A stretch of 26,476 bases of DNA, taken from DATAVK01 sp036267755. GTDB taxonomy: Bacteria > Actinomycetota > Actinomycetes > JAFAQI01. The notes beneath the pieces were generated by a model. It was not told the origin of the DNA, ran no database searches, and worked only from the letters and a program-made list of their open reading frames with translations. Where the stretch lies: contig DATAVK010000001.1 of assembly GCA_036267755.1 (NCBI GenBank), positions 1-26,476 of the forward strand. The letters run 5' to 3'. Made by a program: the position numbers and the translations under genes. Positions 7,951-15,944 of the stretch are shown piece after piece. Every line of letters starts with the position of its first letter. Position 1 is the stretch's first letter.

Positions 7951-9030
7951 TCAGTTCTCGACGGTGCCGTTGATGAAGCCGGTCACCGCGTCGCGGGCCT
8001 CGTCGTCGCTGTACTGCACTGGCGGCGACTTCATGAAGTACGACGACGCCGAGAGGATCGGGCCGCCGATGCCACGGTCCTGGGCGATCTTCGCCGCGCG
8101 GATCGCGTCGATGATCACGCCGGCAGAGTTCGGCGAGTCGTGCACCTCGAGCTTGTACTCGAGGTTCAGCGGGGTGTCACCGAACGAACGGCCCTCGAGC
8201 CGGACGTAGGCCCACTTGCGGTCGTCGAGCCACGGCACGTGGTCCGACGGGCCGATGTGGACATCCGCGCCACGCATCTCGTGAGGGATCTGCGAGGTAA
8301 CCGACTGGGTCTTGGACAGCTTCTTCGAGGCGAGGCGCTTGCGCTCCAACATGTTCTTGAAGTCCATGTTGCCGCCGAAGTTGAGCTGGTAGGTGCGCAG
8401 CAGCTCCACACCGCGGTCCTCGAACAGCTTCGCGAGCACCCGGTGGGTGATCGTCGCGCCGACCTGGCTCTTGATGTCATCGCCGATGATCGGCACACCC
8501 GCGTCGGCGAACTTCTTCGCCCACGTGGGGTCGCTGGCGATGAACACCGGCAGGGCGTTGACGAACGCGACCTTCGCGTCGATCGCGCACTGGGCGTAGA
8601 ACCGGTCAGCGTCCTCGCTGCCCACCGGAAGGTAGGAGACGAGCACGTCCACCTTGGCGTCCTTGAGCGCCTGGACGACGTCGACCGGAGCCTCGTCGGA
8701 CTCGTCGATGATCTCTCGGTAGAAGTCACCGAGACCGTCGTAGGTGTGCCCACGCTGGACGGTGACGCCCGTGGGCGGCACGTCGGTGATGTGCACCGTG
8801 TTGTTCTCACTGGCCACGATCGCCTCGGAGAGGTCCCGGCCGACCTTCTTGCCGTCGACGTCGAACGCGGCAACGAACTCCACGTCACGGACGTGGTAGC
8901 CGCCGAAGTCGACGTGCATCAGGCCGGGCACCCGAACGTTCGGGTCGGCGTTCTTGTAGTACTCGACGCCTTGGACGAGCGACGAGGCACAGTTGCCTAC
9001 GCCGACGATGGCGACACGAACTGAACCCAT
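7951..9030 (-). CDS. ino1: Inositol-3-phosphate synthase (myo-inositol-1-phosphate synthase)
   Basis: A 359-residue NAD-dependent enzyme converting glucose 6-phosphate to inositol 3-phosphate, the precursor of mycothiol and phosphatidylinositol lipids in actinobacteria. The N-terminal Rossmann motif is clear (VRVAIVGVGNCASSLVQG, residues 4-21). The conserved core follows (NALPVFIASDPTWAKKF, VPIIGDDIKSQVGATITHR, YQLNFGGNMDFKNML, KLEVHDSPNSAGVIIDAIR). The length is close to the short bacterial form (M. tuberculosis Ino1, about 367). I chose the ATG at 9030 because AGAAGGAGAAG lies just upstream and the homologous N-terminus begins there; a longer upstream frame exists but is not family sequence. 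The ATG shares one base with the padR stop (TGATG), so the two genes are translationally coupled. Confidence 0.97.
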   Translation of the reverse strand: MGSVRVAIVGVGNCASSLVQGVEYYKNADPNVRVPGLMHVDFGGYHVRDVEFVAAFDVDGKKVGRDLSEAIVASENNTVHITDVPPTGVTVQRGHTYDGLGDFYREIIDESDEAPVDVVQALKDAKVDVLVSYLPVGSEDADRFYAQCAIDAKVAFVNALPVFIASDPTWAKKFADAGVPIIGDDIKSQVGATITHRVLAKLFEDRGVELLRTYQLNFGGNMDFKNMLERKRLASKKLSKTQSVTSQIPHEMRGADVHIGPSDHVPWLDDRKWAYVRLEGRSFGDTPLNLEYKLEVHDSPNSAGVIIDAIRAAKIAQDRGIGGPILSASSYFMKSPPVQYSDDEARDAVTGFINGTVEN

Positions 9031-9644
9031 CAGCTGTCTTCTCCTTCTATTGCCGTGCCAGTCGTGGCAGGTGTGGTGTTGAGCCGGTGCGGCCGCGCGG
9101 CTACGCCGTCTCGTTCGGTGGCGATCAGCTCCTCGAGCCATCGCACCTCGCGCTCCACGGATTCGAGGCCGTGGCGCTGGAGCTCGAGGGTGTAGCTGTC
9201 GACCCGCTCGCGGGCCCGACTCAACGCCGAGGTGACGTTCTCCTGCCGCTCCTCGAGCCGGCTGCGCCGACCCTCGAGGATGCGTAGTCGCACCGCGGCA
9301 TCGGTCTGCCCGAAAAAGGCGAACCGGACGTCGAAGCTCTCGTCGTCCCAGCTGGACGGGCCGCCTTCGGCGAGCTGCTCCTGGAGCCGCTCCTTGCCAT
9401 CGGCGGTGAGCTTGTAGACGTGCTTCTTGCGGCGACCCGCACCTGACTCGCTCGCGCTGTCGTCGGTCGTGATGAAGCCGGCGTCGAGCAGCGAGGACAG
9501 GCAGGGGTACAGACTGCCGTAGGAGATCGCGCGGAGCGGGCCGAGCACGCCCTTGAGTCGCTTGGACAGCTCGTACCCGTGCATCGGCGACTCGTGGAGT
9601 AGGCCAAGAACGGCCAACTCCAGGACGCCTGACTTCCTGCTCAC
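9030..9644 (-). CDS. PadR-family transcriptional regulator, probable repressor of its own operon with ino1
   Basis: A 204-residue PadR regulator, homologous in position to Rv0047c of M. tuberculosis. Residues ~5-80 form the winged helix-turn-helix (LELAVLGLLHESPMHGYELSKRL, then SYGSLYPCLSSLLDAGFI and the wing). Residues ~105-175 are the long C-terminal helices used for dimerisation (RLRILEGRRSRLEERQ). Start: GTG at 9644, with GAGGAG ten bases upstream. It is first in a two-gene operon with ino1. A perfect 8+8 dyad lies over the predicted transcription start, so negative autoregulation, and hence control of inositol synthesis, is likely. The ligand is unknown. Confidence 0.93.
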   Translation of the reverse strand: MSRKSGVLELAVLGLLHESPMHGYELSKRLKGVLGPLRAISYGSLYPCLSSLLDAGFITTDDSASESGAGRRKKHVYKLTADGKERLQEQLAEGGPSSWDDESFDVRFAFFGQTDAAVRLRILEGRRSRLEERQENVTSALSRARERVDSYTLELQRHGLESVEREVRWLEELIATERDGVAARPHRLNTTPATTGTAIEGEDS

Positions 9645-9673
9645 GGGATCACTGCTCCTCGGGATCGCTCCCA

Positions 9674-9694
9674 GATGTATCGGACTGATACATC
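9674..9694. promoter_or_regulatory. PadR-type operator: GATGTATC-N5-GATACATC
   Basis: A perfect inverted repeat with 8-bp arms and a 5-bp spacer, 30 bp upstream of the padR start codon. It contains ATGT...ACAT half-sites as in known PadR operators, though with wider spacing than the classic ATGT-N8-ACAT. It lies directly downstream of the -10 of the predicted padR promoter, over the transcription start, where bound protein would block initiation. Confidence 0.7.
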
Positions 9695-9698
9695 GCTC

Positions 9699-9727
9699 AC
9701 GGTAGCGGGTTGATGGCCGGCATGCAA
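9699..9727 (-). promoter_or_regulatory. Predicted padR-ino1 promoter
   Basis: On the minus strand there is a -35-like TTGCAT (plus 9722-9727), exactly 17 bases, then a -10-like TACCGT (plus 9699-9704). The expected start near 9692 falls inside the palindromic operator. The 5' leader would be about 48 bases and contains the GAGGAG ribosome binding site. Confidence 0.55.
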
Positions 9728-9785
9728 ACGCCAGGTGGACACAACTGGCTGCCAGGGCATCAATCGGGTCGTCATCCGCCCGGCG

Positions 9786-9791
9786 TACCCT
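9786..9791 (+). promoter_or_regulatory. -10 element (TACCCT) of the DUF5318-PBP operon, leaderless type
   Basis: TACCCT matches TAnnnT and ends seven bases before the GTG start at 9799, consistent with leaderless initiation. No convincing -35 is visible, and there is no Shine-Dalgarno before the GTG. Confidence 0.4.
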
Positions 9792-9798
9792 GACGCGC

Positions 9799-10224
9799 GT
9801 GCTGACGCAGCGCTCACCCGTCGAGGACGTCGACGCGCGCTGCCTGGTCGACTACGCGCTGGCCCGGCGGGCGACGCTCACTGCGCTGCGACTCGGCCAG
9901 GTGCGCCGCGAGGAAGTGTGCGACGCCCAGGCCTACTTGCGCCGGGCAGCGCGCTACCACGGCGAGCCGGCGGGGTCACCGTGCCCGATCTGTGACGACG
10001 TCGGGCTCCTGCACGTGACCTATGCATTCGGCGAGTACTTCCCGAATGGCGGGAACGGCCGGGCCAGGGCGCGTCGGGAGCTGCGCGAGCTCGCCGGCGA
10101 GCTGCCGGAGTTCTCGGTGTTCGTCGTCGAGGTCTGCCTGGGCTGCGGCTGGAACCACCTGGTGACGTCCTATGTCCTCGGCACCGGCGAGATCCCCGCC
10201 CGCCGTCGCAGGGCAAAAGTGTGA
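9799..10224 (+). CDS. DUF5318 family zinc-ribbon-like protein (Rv0049-like)
   Basis: A 141-residue cytoplasmic protein of unknown function that precedes the class A PBP gene in many actinobacteria. Two cysteine pairs are visible, CPIC (C62/C65) and CLGCGWNH (C113/C116, with H120 close by), a probable structural zinc site. The N-terminal ~55 residues are helical and rich in Arg/Ala; the C-terminus is very basic (ARRRRAKV). Start: GTG at 9799, probably leaderless. The stop overlaps the PBP start by 4 bp (GTGA), so synthesis of the two is coupled. The conserved coupling suggests a role tied to PBP expression or cell-wall growth, but that is inference. Confidence 0.85.
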   Translation: MLTQRSPVEDVDARCLVDYALARRATLTALRLGQVRREEVCDAQAYLRRAARYHGEPAGSPCPICDDVGLLHVTYAFGEYFPNGGNGRARARRELRELAGELPEFSVFVVEVCLGCGWNHLVTSYVLGTGEIPARRRRAKV

Positions 10225-12323
10225 AGCTCCTGCAGTTCGCGCCCACTCCCAAGCAGGTGCTGATCGGGCTCGCTGGCGCGGTGGTCGTGTTCGGCATCGC
10301 CATCGGTGTCACCTACGCCCGAACCTCAGTCCCCTCGCCGTCGGCAATCGCTACCGCGCAGACCACCACGCTGCTCTACAGCAACGGCAAGGACCGGCTT
10401 GCAACGATCGGTACGACGACCCGCACCGACGTCCCGCTGTCACAGGTGCCGCTGCACGTTCGACAGTCAGTGCTGGCGGCGGAGGACCGCAACTTCTACT
10501 CCGAGCCGGGCATCTCGCCGACTGGCATCATGCGTGCGCTGTATGAGGACGTGAAGGGCGGCGACGTCGCGCAGGGCGGCTCAACGATCACCCAGCAGTA
10601 CGCCAAGAACGCGTACCTGAGTCAGCAGCGGTCGTTCACCCGCAAGTTCAAGGAGATCTTTATCGCGACCAAGCTCGGCCAGTCGCGATCGAAGGACTCC
10701 GTATTCTCCGACTACCTCAACACGATCTACTTCGGTCGCGACGCCTACGGCATCCAGGCCGCGTCGAAGGCCTACTTCGGCACCGGTGTCGCGCAACTCA
10801 GCGTCTCCCAGGGCGCGTTGCTTGCCGCCGTCATCCGCGGCCCGTCGCTCTATGACCCCCGCATCAACAAGGCCGCAGCCGTTGCCCGTTGGCACTACGT
10901 GATCTCCGGCATGGTGACGAAGGGCTGGCTCACCCAGGCGAAGGCGAATCAGCTGCATTTCCCGAAGACGGTCGAGCCCAGCAACGGTGCGGCCTGCGGC
11001 ACCGGCCCGAAGCGCTTCATCTGCAACGCCGTCGAGGACGAGCTCAAGAACGCCGATGGCCTGACGGCGGAGCAGTTCGACCAGGGCGGCCTGCGGGTCG
11101 TCACCACGATCAACAAGACCGCCCAGACTGCCGCGGTCAACGCCGAGACCCAGATGTCCGGGGAAGACCACGGGACGCCGGAGACCGCCCTGGTCTCGGT
11201 CAAGCCCGGCGACGGGGGAATCGAGGCGTTGTACGCCGGTCAGAAATACTGCGACCCCAAGAACAAGAAGGACGGCTGCCAGGACCTCACCGGCCTGACC
11301 GACTCCTACGACCGGCAGCCCGGCTCGTCGATGAAGCCGTACACCTTGACCACGGCCGTGAAGCAGGGCATCAGCATCAACAGCGTCTTCCCGGGGCCAT
11401 CCCACATCGATTTCCCGGGAACCAACGGGGTCGGTATCTCCAACTCCGGCGGCGAGTCCTGCAGCAACCCCTGCACGTTGGTCAAGGCGCTGGCCGAGTC
11501 GATCAACACGGTCTTCGTGCCGCTGGCGAAGCAGGTCGGCCCGGCCAACGTCGCCAAGACGGCACACGCCGCGGGCATCTCCCCGACGTACCAACTCGCC
11601 GACAGCCCCGAGATCACGTTGGGCACCGAGCCGGTGTCGGTGCTCGACCAGGCCGTCGGATACGCGACGATCGCGGCGGGCGGCATGCACGCGTCGCCGT
11701 ACCTCGTGCAGTCGGTGAAGTCGGCCCAGGGCGAGACGATCTACCGGGCCCATCCCAAGCCGAACCGGGTGTTTTCTGCCGCCGTTGCCTCGGATGTGGA
11801 GTACGCGATGACCAAGGTGCTCGACTGCTCCTACGGCGGCACGGCGTGCGGGAAGGCACTCGACGGCCGGCCGGCGGGCGGCAAGACGGGCACGACGACG
11901 AGCAACGACGACGCGTGGTTCATCGGCTTCACCCCACAGCTGTCGACGGCGGTATGGCTCGGGAATGCGAATGCGCACAAGCCCGTGGTGAGTGGCGGCG
12001 CCGAGGTCTTCGGTGGTGACACACCGGCGCGGATCTGGCAGCAGATGATGAATCAGGCGCTGGCCGGCCAGCCGGTCCTGCAGTTCCCGTCGCCGGCGAA
12101 CATCGGCCACATCATCAACAGTGCTTCACCTTCGCCGACGACGTCGAAGACGCCGACCAGCTCGCCAACGGCAACTCCCACGGTGACGCCGACCCTGACC
12201 CCGACGCCGACCGTGTCCCTGACCCCGACGCCCACCGCGCCGATCCCGCCGCCCACCTCGTCGCCGACCGCCAGCTCCATCCTTCCGGGCAACAGCCCAG
12301 ACGCGCGCCGCTCGCGTCACTGA
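10221..12323 (+). CDS. Bifunctional class A penicillin-binding protein (PonA1-like transglycosylase/transpeptidase)
   Basis: A 700-residue peptidoglycan synthase. Residues 12-32 form the single N-terminal membrane anchor. The GT51 transglycosylase domain (about 65-245) has AAEDRNFY with catalytic E88, GGSTITQQYAKN (119-130) and RKFKEI (141-146). The transpeptidase domain (about 320-620) has SSMK with active serine S369 and K372, SIN (427-429) and KTG (555-557); all catalytic motifs are intact. The C-terminus (635-690) is a Pro/Thr/Ser-rich tail, probably spanning the wall. Eight cysteines are all outside the membrane and fall in close pairs (259/268, 344/353, 414/418, 536/543), suggesting up to four disulfides. 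The GTG start overlaps the DUF5318 stop. The positional homologue is Rv0050 (ponA1). Confidence 0.95.
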   Translation: MKLLQFAPTPKQVLIGLAGAVVVFGIAIGVTYARTSVPSPSAIATAQTTTLLYSNGKDRLATIGTTTRTDVPLSQVPLHVRQSVLAAEDRNFYSEPGISPTGIMRALYEDVKGGDVAQGGSTITQQYAKNAYLSQQRSFTRKFKEIFIATKLGQSRSKDSVFSDYLNTIYFGRDAYGIQAASKAYFGTGVAQLSVSQGALLAAVIRGPSLYDPRINKAAAVARWHYVISGMVTKGWLTQAKANQLHFPKTVEPSNGAACGTGPKRFICNAVEDELKNADGLTAEQFDQGGLRVVTTINKTAQTAAVNAETQMSGEDHGTPETALVSVKPGDGGIEALYAGQKYCDPKNKKDGCQDLTGLTDSYDRQPGSSMKPYTLTTAVKQGISINSVFPGPSHIDFPGTNGVGISNSGGESCSNPCTLVKALAESINTVFVPLAKQVGPANVAKTAHAAGISPTYQLADSPEITLGTEPVSVLDQAVGYATIAAGGMHASPYLVQSVKSAQGETIYRAHPKPNRVFSAAVASDVEYAMTKVLDCSYGGTACGKALDGRPAGGKTGTTTSNDDAWFIGFTPQLSTAVWLGNANAHKPVVSGGAEVFGGDTPARIWQQMMNQALAGQPVLQFPSPANIGHIINSASPSPTTSKTPTSSPTATPTVTPTLTPTPTVSLTPTPTAPIPPPTSSPTASSILPGNSPDARRSRH

Positions 12324-12331
12324 CCCGGCCG

Positions 12332-13864
12332 GTGCGCCACGATGCAGCGGTGCCACTCGCCGTACCGTCCCGCGAGGACCCGGCCGTCGCAGGCGCGAGC
12401 CGCCTGATCGGTGGGCCGCGGGGACTGCACGCGATCGGTCCCACGTCGCGCTGGTGGACACCACTGCGGATCGCGCTTGGCCTCACGATCCTGGTCAGTC
12501 TGCTCGGCTACCTGCAGAAGACGCCATGCATCAGTCACGGGTACAGCAACGACTTCCAGTACACCCGGGTCTGTTACACCGACACCTACGCGCTGTACAC
12601 CGCCGAGGATCTGAACGCGAAGACCAATGCGGCGGGAGCGGTGACCGGCCGGATCTCCGTGCCGTACCGCGATCACCCGGTCGAGTACCCGCCGATCCTC
12701 GGCGGCCTGATGTTCGTCGCCGCCGAGATCACCAACGCGGTGCACCCCGACCAGCCGGCTGACGGGGTCGACACCCGCAACACCACGTTCTTCGAGCTCA
12801 CCGCGCTGGGTCTTGCTGCGTGCGCACTCATCTCGACGTGGACGGTCGCCAAGCTGGCGGGCCGCCGGCGAGTCTGGGACGCCGTGATGGTCGCGGCGTC
12901 GCCGGTCCTCTTGATGCACGTCGTGACCAACTGGGACCTCGCGGCGGTGGCGCTGACCGGGCTGGGCCTATGGGCGTGGAGTCGGGGCTCCCCGTTGTCT
13001 CAGGCGGTCGCCGGGATCCTGTTCGGCCTGGGGATCGCGACGAAGCTCTACCCGGTATTCGTGCTGCTGGCGATCGTGTTGCTCTGCATGCGTTGTCGGT
13101 TCTGGCGGCCGGCCGGTCGCGCGATCGCGGGTGCCGTGGTTGGGGTGGTGGCTGCCTATCTGCCGGCAATCCTGATCTCGCGATCGTTCCTCTTCCCGAG
13201 CACCGACTGCGCGGGCGCTCATCCGTTGGCCGGTTGGCGGTGGTTCGTGTCGCTGAGCCAGACCCGGGGCGCGGACTGGGGCAGCCTGTGGCTGGTGCTG
13301 CAGCAGATCCGCGGCAAGCCGCTCGGCGGTACGGCGGCGTGCGGTCAGGCGCCCGCGCTGCTCAACACCCTCACGGCGATCGCCGTCCTGCTCGTCGTGG
13401 CGGGAGTCGCGGCGCTCGTGCTACTTGCACCTCGCCGGCCGCGCGTCGCCCCGATCGCCTTCCTGCTAGTTGCTGGCTTCGTGTTGCTCAACAAGGTCGA
13501 CTCGCCGCAGTACGCGTTGTGGCTGGTGCCGCTCGCCGTACTCGCCCGGCCGCGCTGGGCGGCGCTGCTGGTCTGGCAGGTCAGCGAGGTGCTGCTGGGC
13601 GTCGCGAACCTCTACACGCTCATCGCCGAGGACCACTCGGACCAGGGGCTTCCCCTCGACACCTACCTCCTCGTCCTGGTGGCCCGCGACGTCGTGCTCG
13701 TGTGGCTGATGGCGCTCGTGGTCCGCGAGGTGCTGCACCCTGAGCTCGACGTGGTGCGTCGCGACGGTGTGGATGACCCGGCCGGCGGCATTCTCGACGG
13801 TGCCCCCGATCCGCACGCCGGGCGCCGCGCGCAACCCGCCGCCTCCGTCGCCGGACCCGCGTGA
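12332..13864 (+). CDS. GT87-like polytopic membrane glycosyltransferase (DUF2029 family, Rv0051-like)
   Basis: A 510-residue protein with about 10-12 hydrophobic helices. It has the GT-C form of the GT87/DUF2029 family, whose characterised members (e.g. PimE) are polyprenyl-phosphomannose-dependent alpha-mannosyltransferases. The first extracytoplasmic loop (residues ~58-125) holds the family HPVEYPP motif and several cysteines. Later segments GIATKLYPVFVLLAIV and LLNKVDSPQYALWLVPL are typical of the family. Start: GTG at 12332, eight bases after the PBP stop; a second GTG at 12350 is possible. The stop overlaps the next gene by GTGA. The conserved position after the PBP suggests a cell-envelope glycan; the acceptor is unknown. 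Confidence 0.85.
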   Translation: MRHDAAVPLAVPSREDPAVAGASRLIGGPRGLHAIGPTSRWWTPLRIALGLTILVSLLGYLQKTPCISHGYSNDFQYTRVCYTDTYALYTAEDLNAKTNAAGAVTGRISVPYRDHPVEYPPILGGLMFVAAEITNAVHPDQPADGVDTRNTTFFELTALGLAACALISTWTVAKLAGRRRVWDAVMVAASPVLLMHVVTNWDLAAVALTGLGLWAWSRGSPLSQAVAGILFGLGIATKLYPVFVLLAIVLLCMRCRFWRPAGRAIAGAVVGVVAAYLPAILISRSFLFPSTDCAGAHPLAGWRWFVSLSQTRGADWGSLWLVLQQIRGKPLGGTAACGQAPALLNTLTAIAVLLVVAGVAALVLLAPRRPRVAPIAFLLVAGFVLLNKVDSPQYALWLVPLAVLARPRWAALLVWQVSEVLLGVANLYTLIAEDHSDQGLPLDTYLLVLVARDVVLVWLMALVVREVLHPELDVVRRDGVDDPAGGILDGAPDPHAGRRAQPAASVAGPA

Positions 13865-15027
13865 TCGAGGAGCCGGTCGAGACCGGCGACCGGACCGCGG
13901 CGATCCATCGAGCCGCACCGGTCGACCGGGACGCCATCGGGATCTGGGTGGCTTCGCGGGTCGGGGTCGCGCTCGCCGCTCTCGCCGGGATCTGGATGCT
14001 CGGCGATACCCCGGCCGGGCAGGCGCCGTCGTACCTGTCCCGATGGAATCAATGGGACAGCCAGCTGTTCATCGATGTCGCGCAGTTCGGCTACCGCGGC
14101 TATGCCGCGCACACCACTGGACGGCACCTGGAGGCGTTCTTCCCCGGCGAGCCGATCGCGCTGCGCGTCGTCCACGTCATCACCGGCGACTGGGTGGCCG
14201 CCGGATTGCTGATCTCCGCGGTCGCCGGGGCGGTGGCGATGGTCGCGTTGGCGCGGCTCGGCGAGCTGGAGGCGGTGGACTCACCCGGCTGCGGGTCGCG
14301 GGCGGTGCTCTACCTCGTGCTCTCGCCGTACGCCGTATTCCTCGCGGCTGGCTACTCGGAGGCGTTGTTCCTGTCCGTAGCGCTGCCCTCGTGGCTGGCT
14401 GCCCGACGCGGTCGCTGGCTGGCCGCGGGCCTGCTGGCCGGTGCGGCCGGGCTGATCCGGATCGACGGCGCCTTTCTCGGCGTCGCCTTGATCGTGCAGT
14501 GGGCAACCCAGGCCGGTGCGGAACGCCGGTGGCGGGACCTGCCGCCGCTCGCGGCTCCGTTCGTCGTCACCGCCGGGTATTTCGCCTACCTCGATCACGT
14601 CACCGGGGACTGGCTGGCGTGGTCGCACGCCCAGGCCGCCGGGTGGGGGAGACATCTGACCGCGCCGTGGACGGCGTTCCACACCTCGTGGTCGGCCGCC
14701 CGCTCGCCGGCGCAGGGGCTGCCGTACGCGTGGTCGTTCCGGGCCGAGGTACTGGCGATCCTGCTCGGGGTCGCCCTCACCGTGGTCCTGCTCGTCATGC
14801 GCCGGTGGGGTGAGGCGGTATTCGTCGGGGCTCAGGTCGCCGCGCTCGCGACGTCGTCGTACTACCTGTCGGTCGCGCGCTCGACGCTGCTGTGGTTCCC
14901 GCTGTGGCTGCTGCTCGCCCGGTGGTCGTTGAACCAGCGTTGGTTGCATGTCGCCTACATGTCCGTTTCCCCTGCCCTCATGATCGTCGGGGTGATCGCG
15001 TTTACGACCGGTCATTGGGTAGGTTGA
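13861..15027 (+). CDS. Membrane mannosyltransferase-like protein (PIG-V/GPI mannosyltransferase II-like, GT-C fold)
   Basis: A 388-residue polytopic membrane protein with about 9-10 helices. The first extracytoplasmic loop has SRWNQWDSQLFIDVAQFGY, close to the W-x-RWD-S...GY signature of PIG-V-like mannosyltransferases, where the acidic residue is catalytic in GT-C enzymes. It then has FFPGEPIALRVV, YSEALFLSVALP and GLIRIDGAFLG, also typical of this family. The GTG start at 13861 overlaps the GT87 stop by 4 bp, making it the fourth gene of the DUF5318-PBP operon. Two GT-C enzymes in tandem suggest successive sugar additions on the outer face of the membrane, probably from a polyprenyl-phosphate sugar. 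The substrate is inferred from family only. Confidence 0.8.
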   Translation: MIEEPVETGDRTAAIHRAAPVDRDAIGIWVASRVGVALAALAGIWMLGDTPAGQAPSYLSRWNQWDSQLFIDVAQFGYRGYAAHTTGRHLEAFFPGEPIALRVVHVITGDWVAAGLLISAVAGAVAMVALARLGELEAVDSPGCGSRAVLYLVLSPYAVFLAAGYSEALFLSVALPSWLAARRGRWLAAGLLAGAAGLIRIDGAFLGVALIVQWATQAGAERRWRDLPPLAAPFVVTAGYFAYLDHVTGDWLAWSHAQAAGWGRHLTAPWTAFHTSWSAARSPAQGLPYAWSFRAEVLAILLGVALTVVLLVMRRWGEAVFVGAQVAALATSSYYLSVARSTLLWFPLWLLLARWSLNQRWLHVAYMSVSPALMIVGVIAFTTGHWVG

Positions 15028-15072
15028 CGCCCGCATCCGGGGCGATGTGGCCCATTGACGGGGGGCGGCGCC

Positions 15073-15825
15073 ATGATCCGAGCCGCGGTTTTCGCGGCTT
15101 TCGTGGTCGGCGGAGTTGCCATGTCGGTAGCCGGGGCATCGGCCTCAGGCGGGGTCTCCGGCGGATGCGCCCGCACCGTGACGGTGACCTCCGACGGCGG
15201 CCATCGGCTTGAGATGCAGCCGTCAGCGTCCCGGCTAAGCCGGGGCGAGTGCGTCCGGTTCGCCAATCCGACGCAGATCTTCGTGACCGTCCGGATCGGC
15301 AGCGGGTACGCCGTTGACCTCCCGCCTGGCACCCTGACCGGGCCACCCGGCCGGGCGGACTACCAGGCTCGGAACGCCGGCATCCACCTCGACACAGTCA
15401 CCGACGTCAGCCCGGTCGCCACCCTGCCGAGCGGGACGGGAACGATCACGGTGGTCGCTGCGGTGAGCCGGGCCCCCTCGCCGACCGCGTCCCCGAGGCC
15501 GCCGTCGCCGACCGCGTCGCGCGTCGCGCCCGTGACGTTCACGTCGGCCAGCCCGACACCCAGCAGGCGCCGGGCACACTCCCGGTCGACCGCTATCCAG
15601 CCGTCCCCGGCCCATACCTGGGCGCTCGCCGCGGGTTCCCCGACGCCACTGGCGACGACGCTCCCCGGGCTGGCGGCGACGCGAAGCCCGGCGCCCACCG
15701 CTGCCGCGTTAACCGCCGCCAGCGGCGCGAGCGCGTCGAATCGCCGTACCCGACTGGTTGGGGTCGCGGTCCTGCTCATCGTCGTGGTGGCGAGCGCTCT
15801 GCTGCGGACGCAGGCCGCGCGCTGA
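15073..15825 (+). CDS. Secreted, C-terminally anchored protein with small cupredoxin-like domain (first of a tandem pair)
   Basis: A 250-residue protein of unknown function. The ATG at 15073 is preferred over an upstream TTG because it begins the signal peptide (MIRAAVFAAFVVGGVAM, cleavage near ASA-SG at 25) and follows a G-rich Shine-Dalgarno-like stretch. Residues 31-130 form a beta-rich domain with one cysteine pair, C32 and C60, in the pattern CARTVTVTS...LSRGECVRFAN, like plastocyanin-type beta-sandwiches. Residues ~133-225 are a Ser/Pro/Thr/Ala linker. Residues 227-245 are a membrane helix with a short basic tail. The usual His/Cys/His/Met copper ligands are not evident, so copper binding is doubtful. 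The next gene has the same plan and cysteine spacing, so the two are probably paralogues. Confidence 0.7.
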   Translation: MIRAAVFAAFVVGGVAMSVAGASASGGVSGGCARTVTVTSDGGHRLEMQPSASRLSRGECVRFANPTQIFVTVRIGSGYAVDLPPGTLTGPPGRADYQARNAGIHLDTVTDVSPVATLPSGTGTITVVAAVSRAPSPTASPRPPSPTASRVAPVTFTSASPTPSRRRAHSRSTAIQPSPAHTWALAAGSPTPLATTLPGLAATRSPAPTAAALTAASGASASNRRTRLVGVAVLLIVVVASALLRTQAAR

Positions 15826-15850
15826 CCGATTTGCTCCGATTTGTCGACAT
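15826..15850. repeat. Twin CCGATTTG direct repeat plus TGTCGACA palindrome
   Basis: CCGATTTG occurs at 15826-15833 and 15836-15843, exactly 10 bp apart. It runs into the palindrome TGTCGACA (15842-15849), which also occurs twice in front of dnaB. The spacing of one helical turn suggests a protein binding site upstream of the second cupredoxin-like gene. No regulator is identified. Confidence 0.35.
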
Positions 15851-15898
15851 CTGACCTGCCGAAATCACTGTGCTGGCAGGACTCTGCGTGACGTGCGT

Positions 15899-15926
15899 GG
15901 AACCAACAGGTGACATGACGCGTAAA
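15899..15926 (+). promoter_or_regulatory. ECF-sigma-type promoter (GGAACC-N16-CGTAAA)
   Basis: GGAACC (15899-15904) and CGTAAA (15921-15926) are separated by 16 bases. This matches the extracytoplasmic-function sigma pattern of a GGAAC-type -35 and a CGT-type -10. The transcription start would be near 15932-15934, upstream of the GTG at 15945 but downstream of the ATG at 15915, which helps decide the start of the next gene. The match is by eye only. Confidence 0.45.
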
Positions 15927-15944
15927 AGTGGGCACGACAAATGT

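Noticed and set aside
9030..9141. Longer ino1 product starting at 9141
   Set aside because: The extra 37 residues are Arg/His-rich non-family sequence inside the padR gene; the ATG at 9030 has a ribosome binding site and the conserved N-terminus.
10581..12110. 509-codon open frame on minus, antisense to the PBP
   Set aside because: Low-complexity Arg/Leu/Val sequence without motifs, opposite to a PBP with intact catalytic motifs.
12130..12290. Repeat array in the 3' end of the PBP gene resembling a direct-repeat element
   Set aside because: In-frame Pro/Thr/Ser codons giving a low-complexity tail; no regular repeat-spacer structure, so not CRISPR or a mobile repeat.
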